Shown here: positions 33,073-34,746 of the stretch, piece by piece
Numbering within the stretch: the first letter of the stretch is position 1
Layout of the letters: each line of letters starts with the position of its first letter
Origin: Alcanivorax sp.
GTDB lineage: Bacteria; Pseudomonadota; Gammaproteobacteria; Pseudomonadales; Alcanivoracaceae
Direction of reading: 5' to 3'
Assembly: GCA_022449455.1 (NCBI GenBank)
Contig: JAKUPL010000035.1
Span: forward strand, 1-34,746
Length of the DNA: 34,746 nt
The notes under the pieces: generated by a model
What the model saw: only the letters and a program-made list of their open reading frames with translations
Databases searched by the model: none
Told to the model about the DNA's origin: nothing
Program-made: the position numbers and the translations under genes

Positions 33073-33381
33073 TCAGGAGCGGCGGCCGCCTCCGTGGCTG
33101 CGCTGACCGCCCTTGCGGCCGGCTTCCGCCGCCCGTTGCGGGTCGTTCTTGAAGTTGCCGGAACTGTGCTCACCGCCTTTCTCTCCGGCCTGGGCGGCCA
33201 GGTCCCGGTCGTGCTTGAAATTACCCGGGCTGTTCTGTCCACCTTTCCCGCCGGCTTCGGCGGCGCGCTCCGGGTCATTCTTGAAGTTGCCGGGGCTTTC
33301 CTCGCCGCCTTTCTGGCCGGCACGGGAAGCGCGTTCACGATCCTCGGCAAAGTTTCCAGAACCTCCACGATGTTCAGTCAT
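33073..33381 (-). CDS. KGG-repeat stress-induced protein
   Basis: The 102-residue, very hydrophilic protein consists mostly of four tandem 22-residue repeats of the form (S/P)GNFxxDxxxAxxAGxKGGxxS, the KGG motif known from GsiB-like general stress proteins. No hydrophobic core, signal peptide or membrane helix, so it is probably intrinsically disordered and protects against drying, heat or osmotic stress, as suggested for the family. AAGGAGAG stands 9 bases before the ATG. The repeats also exist at DNA level (66-bp units) and create long open frames on the other strand that are not genes. It forms its own unit with a terminator downstream. Confidence 0.93.
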   Translation of the reverse strand: MTEHRGGSGNFAEDRERASRAGQKGGEESPGNFKNDPERAAEAGGKGGQNSPGNFKHDRDLAAQAGEKGGEHSSGNFKNDPQRAAEAGRKGGQRSHGGGRRS

Positions 33382-33390
33382 GATGTCTCT

Positions 33391-33417
33391 CCTTGAAGTT
33401 TTCGATCCTTGAAGTTT
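33391..33417 (-). repeat. Duplicated 11-bp element in the KGG gene leader
   Basis: On the minus strand AAACTTCAAGG occurs twice, 16 bp apart (33417-33407 and 33401-33391). The copy near the gene contains the ribosome binding site. It may be a small local duplication that doubles the Shine-Dalgarno-like AAGG, or a paired binding site in the leader. The rest of 33418-33611 shows no gene and no promoter that I can name. Confidence 0.5.
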
Positions 33418-33611
33418 CCAATCCTTCGGAACACCGGACGCTGCCGTGAGCGACCGGTGAACACAAGCTAGTGCCGCCTGCCTGCCAGGAAAAGAGTCCC
33501 CATTGAAGGTTTTACATCAGGGGTCGCCGGGCGCGGCGGAAAACATCGCCTCCCTGGTACCTTGCGCTGGGTCGAAAGTATCGCTTTGCGACGCTCAGAA
33601 GTGCCAATTCC

Positions 33612-33851
33612 GTGAACCCTTTGGCGCTTTGTTCGCTTGATCACGAATCGATGACGTCAAATAGTTTCACCCTTCGGCACCAGCCCGGATCGCCGCTAGG
33701 GCCTTGTATTGAAGCCTTGGCGATACCTTTGGATGAGTTGGTAAAAATACGATTTACACTTTCGATTAAAGCGTTGCGTTCCGAAAAAAAGGCTGTCTAT
33801 GATGCTCTGGCGCATGCCGGCCTTCATGGACGAATCACACTCAATGTGTAA
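33612..33851 (+). CDS. Small ORF of unknown function, possible gene remnant
   Basis: A 79-codon frame from GTG (or 66 codons from ATG at 33651) ends at TAA 33849-33851. I do not recognise the product. The second half, EALAIPLDELVKIRFTLSIKALRSEKKAVYDALAHAGLHGRI, reads like a normal folded protein with amphipathic helices. Base composition is clearly less GC-rich than the neighbours. There is no convincing ribosome site before either start. It is the only plus-strand frame between leftward genes, and a hairpin follows it 56 bp later. It could be a young acquisition, a fragment of a larger lost gene or non-coding. Confidence 0.35.
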   Translation: MNPLALCSLDHESMTSNSFTLRHQPGSPLGPCIEALAIPLDELVKIRFTLSIKALRSEKKAVYDALAHAGLHGRITLNV

Positions 33852-33907
33852 GGCGGCCAGGGACGGCCATCGGCATCCGGCGACTCAGGGACGTGTGTTC
33901 GCCGGGC

Positions 33908-33935
33908 GTGACGGGAACAGGGAGGTTCCCGTCAC
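33908..33935 (+). terminator. Terminator-like hairpin
   Basis: A perfect 11-bp stem (33908-33918 with 33925-33935, 6-base loop) is followed on the plus strand by CTGCGTTTT, a weak U tract. It may end a transcript of the small plus-strand ORF. It also lies 50 bp past the stop of the leftward pilZ gene, where it could act as the 3' hairpin of the holB-pilZ transcript. Confidence 0.6.
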
Positions 33936-33984
33936 CTGCGTTTTCCTTCCCTCTCTCGACCACGATCGCTGACGCTCACGACGC

Positions 33985-34332
33985 TCACATGGTATGGGTG
34001 GGCCGATCGGATTGCAGCGCGCCGGCCAGATGGTTCTCGATGGTGCGGCGGGCGGTGTCGTCCTGGTCGGAGAACTGCACGCCGATGCCGGCGGTGCGGT
34101 TGCCCTGGGCGCCCTGGGGGGTGATCCAGACCACCTTGCCGGCCACCGGAATCTTGTCCGGCTCGTCCATCACGTTGAGCAGCAGGAAGATTTCCTCGCC
34201 CAGCTGATAGTCCTTGTCGGTGGGTATGAACAGGCCGCCGTTGGTGATGAACGGCATGTAGGCGGAATACAGTGCGGCCTTGTCCTTGATGCTCAGGGAC
34301 AGGATGCCGCTGCGGCCTCCGGGCATTTTCAT
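33985..34332 (-). CDS. pilZ: Type IV pilus assembly PilZ protein
   Basis: The 115-residue size and sequence fit the original PilZ of type IV pilus biogenesis: ILSLSIKDKAALYSAYMPFITNGGLFIPTDKDY, then GEEIFLLLNVMDEPDKIPVAGKVVWITPQGAQG and GIGVQFSDQD. This class lacks the N-terminal R-x-x-x-R c-di-GMP motif of other PilZ domains and works through PilB/FimX-type partners. The start at 34332 follows GGGGGGG and matches the usual N-terminus; an in-frame ATG at 34395 gives an unlikely Cys/Lys-rich extension. The gene is immediately downstream of holB, as in pseudomonads, but a hairpin and T/A tract lie between. Confidence 0.94.
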   Translation of the reverse strand: MKMPGGRSGILSLSIKDKAALYSAYMPFITNGGLFIPTDKDYQLGEEIFLLLNVMDEPDKIPVAGKVVWITPQGAQGNRTAGIGVQFSDQDDTARRTIENHLAGALQSDRPTHTM

Positions 34333-34350
34333 GTGTGTTTCCCCCCCTAT

Positions 34351-34374
34351 GGGCGCCCCGGCGCCCTTTTTTTT
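34351..34374 (+). terminator. Plus-strand terminator in the holB-pilZ gap
   Basis: GGGCGC-CCCG-GCGCCC (34351-34366) followed by T8 (34367-34374) is a textbook rightward terminator, but both flanking genes run leftward. On the sense mRNA the order is A8 and then the same hairpin, just upstream of the pilZ ribosome site. It may block antisense transcripts entering holB, or the hairpin may shape pilZ translation. Confidence 0.65.
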
Positions 34375-34400
34375 GCACGCCGATTCGGCGTTCAAGCAGA

Positions 34401-34746
34401 TTAGAAGCCGCTGGCGGAGGCGTCAACGCCCACCAGGATCAGCAGCCACTGCTCCATCAGCAATTCCTTGTTGGGGTTGGCGCCGGCCAGCAACTGGCGC
34501 CGCCCCTCCATCACCCGCCGGGCGGCGGCCAGCAACCGGGCCGGCGGCACCTGGGCGGCCAACTCCCGCAGCAACGGTTCCACCTTGGGGTCGGTGACGG
34601 TGGCCGGGTCGGCCTCGCCGCCCTCCTCGCCCAGCGCCGCCAACACCGCCGCCCGGGCCAGCCAGCCGTACAGCACACCGGCCATCACCCGGGGGTCCTG
34701 GCCGGCCAGCACCTGCCCGGCCTGGGCCGGCGAGGCGCGCCCGCGG
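34401..34746 (-). CDS. holB: DNA polymerase III delta' subunit, 3' part
   Basis: The frame is open to the right edge, so only about the last 114 residues are in the window and the start lies outside. The visible part is the helical C-terminal domain of HolB: VMAGVLYGWLARAAVLAAL, then VMEGRRQLLAGANPNKELLMEQWLLIL, where ANPNKELLxE is the usual signature. HolB is part of the clamp loader that places the sliding clamp on DNA during replication. Its neighbour pilZ supports the call. The GTG at 34712 is internal and should not be taken as a start. Confidence 0.9.
   Translation of the reverse strand, partial: RGRASPAQAGQVLAGQDPRVMAGVLYGWLARAAVLAALGEEGGEADPATVTDPKVEPLLRELAAQVPPARLLAAARRVMEGRRQLLAGANPNKELLMEQWLLILVGVDASASGF

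Noticed and set aside
33094-33412. Two plus-strand frames of about 100 codons opposite the KGG-repeat gene
   Set aside because: They mirror the 66-bp repeats of the real gene and have no ribosome site; the hydrophobic look of the translations comes from the complement of the KGG codons.

Overview
The window is GC-rich DNA, densely packed with genes, from a gammaproteobacterium. The order holB-pilZ-tatD at the right end, the pseudomonad-style REP sequences, the GlyGly-CTERM protease and the overall protein style suggest an Alcanivorax/Pseudomonas-like marine or soil aerobe. This placement is inferred; there is no rRNA or other marker gene here. No tRNA, CRISPR array, insertion sequence or prophage gene was seen.

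Left part (1-10.1 kb): mixed, mostly single genes. A large repetitive lipoprotein with 13 paired-cysteine modules is followed by a membrane-anchored peroxiredoxin-like protein with a candidate promoter and overlapping inverted repeat, a voltage-gated-type K+ channel, a TetR regulator with a DUF1285 gene, a class V aminotransferase-like protein, a YiiX/NlpC-P60-type protein that seems to have lost its catalytic residues, a secreted trypsin-like protease with a C-terminal GlyGly-CTERM sorting tail, a cluster of REP-like hairpins and a periplasmic Cu/Zn superoxide dismutase.

Centre (10.4-24.4 kb): one tightly packed 14-kb gene string on the plus strand. It starts with a large-subunit catalase (katE). 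It continues with all six core Alternative Complex III genes (actABCDEF), a small membrane protein, a Sco-type copper chaperone and the four subunits of a caa3-type cytochrome c oxidase. Most junctions overlap by a few bases. Together the products would move electrons from quinol through the ActA/ActE cytochromes to the CuA/haem-c subunit and then to oxygen. The oxidase subunit I carries the YSHP signature of A2-type enzymes in place of the usual HPE.

Right part (24.5-34.7 kb): a membrane-anchored FMN/Fe-S glutamate-synthase-like protein faces away from a stand-alone ModE-type DNA-binding protein. Next comes a very good ModE-box-like inverted repeat sitting on a promoter, then a TonB-dependent receptor, a small secreted protein and a di-haem oxidoreductase-like protein. 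This looks like an outer-membrane uptake operon under molybdate/tungstate-type control. The end holds rmuC, tatD, a KGG-repeat stress protein, an unrecognised small ORF, pilZ and the 3' part of holB, which runs off the window.
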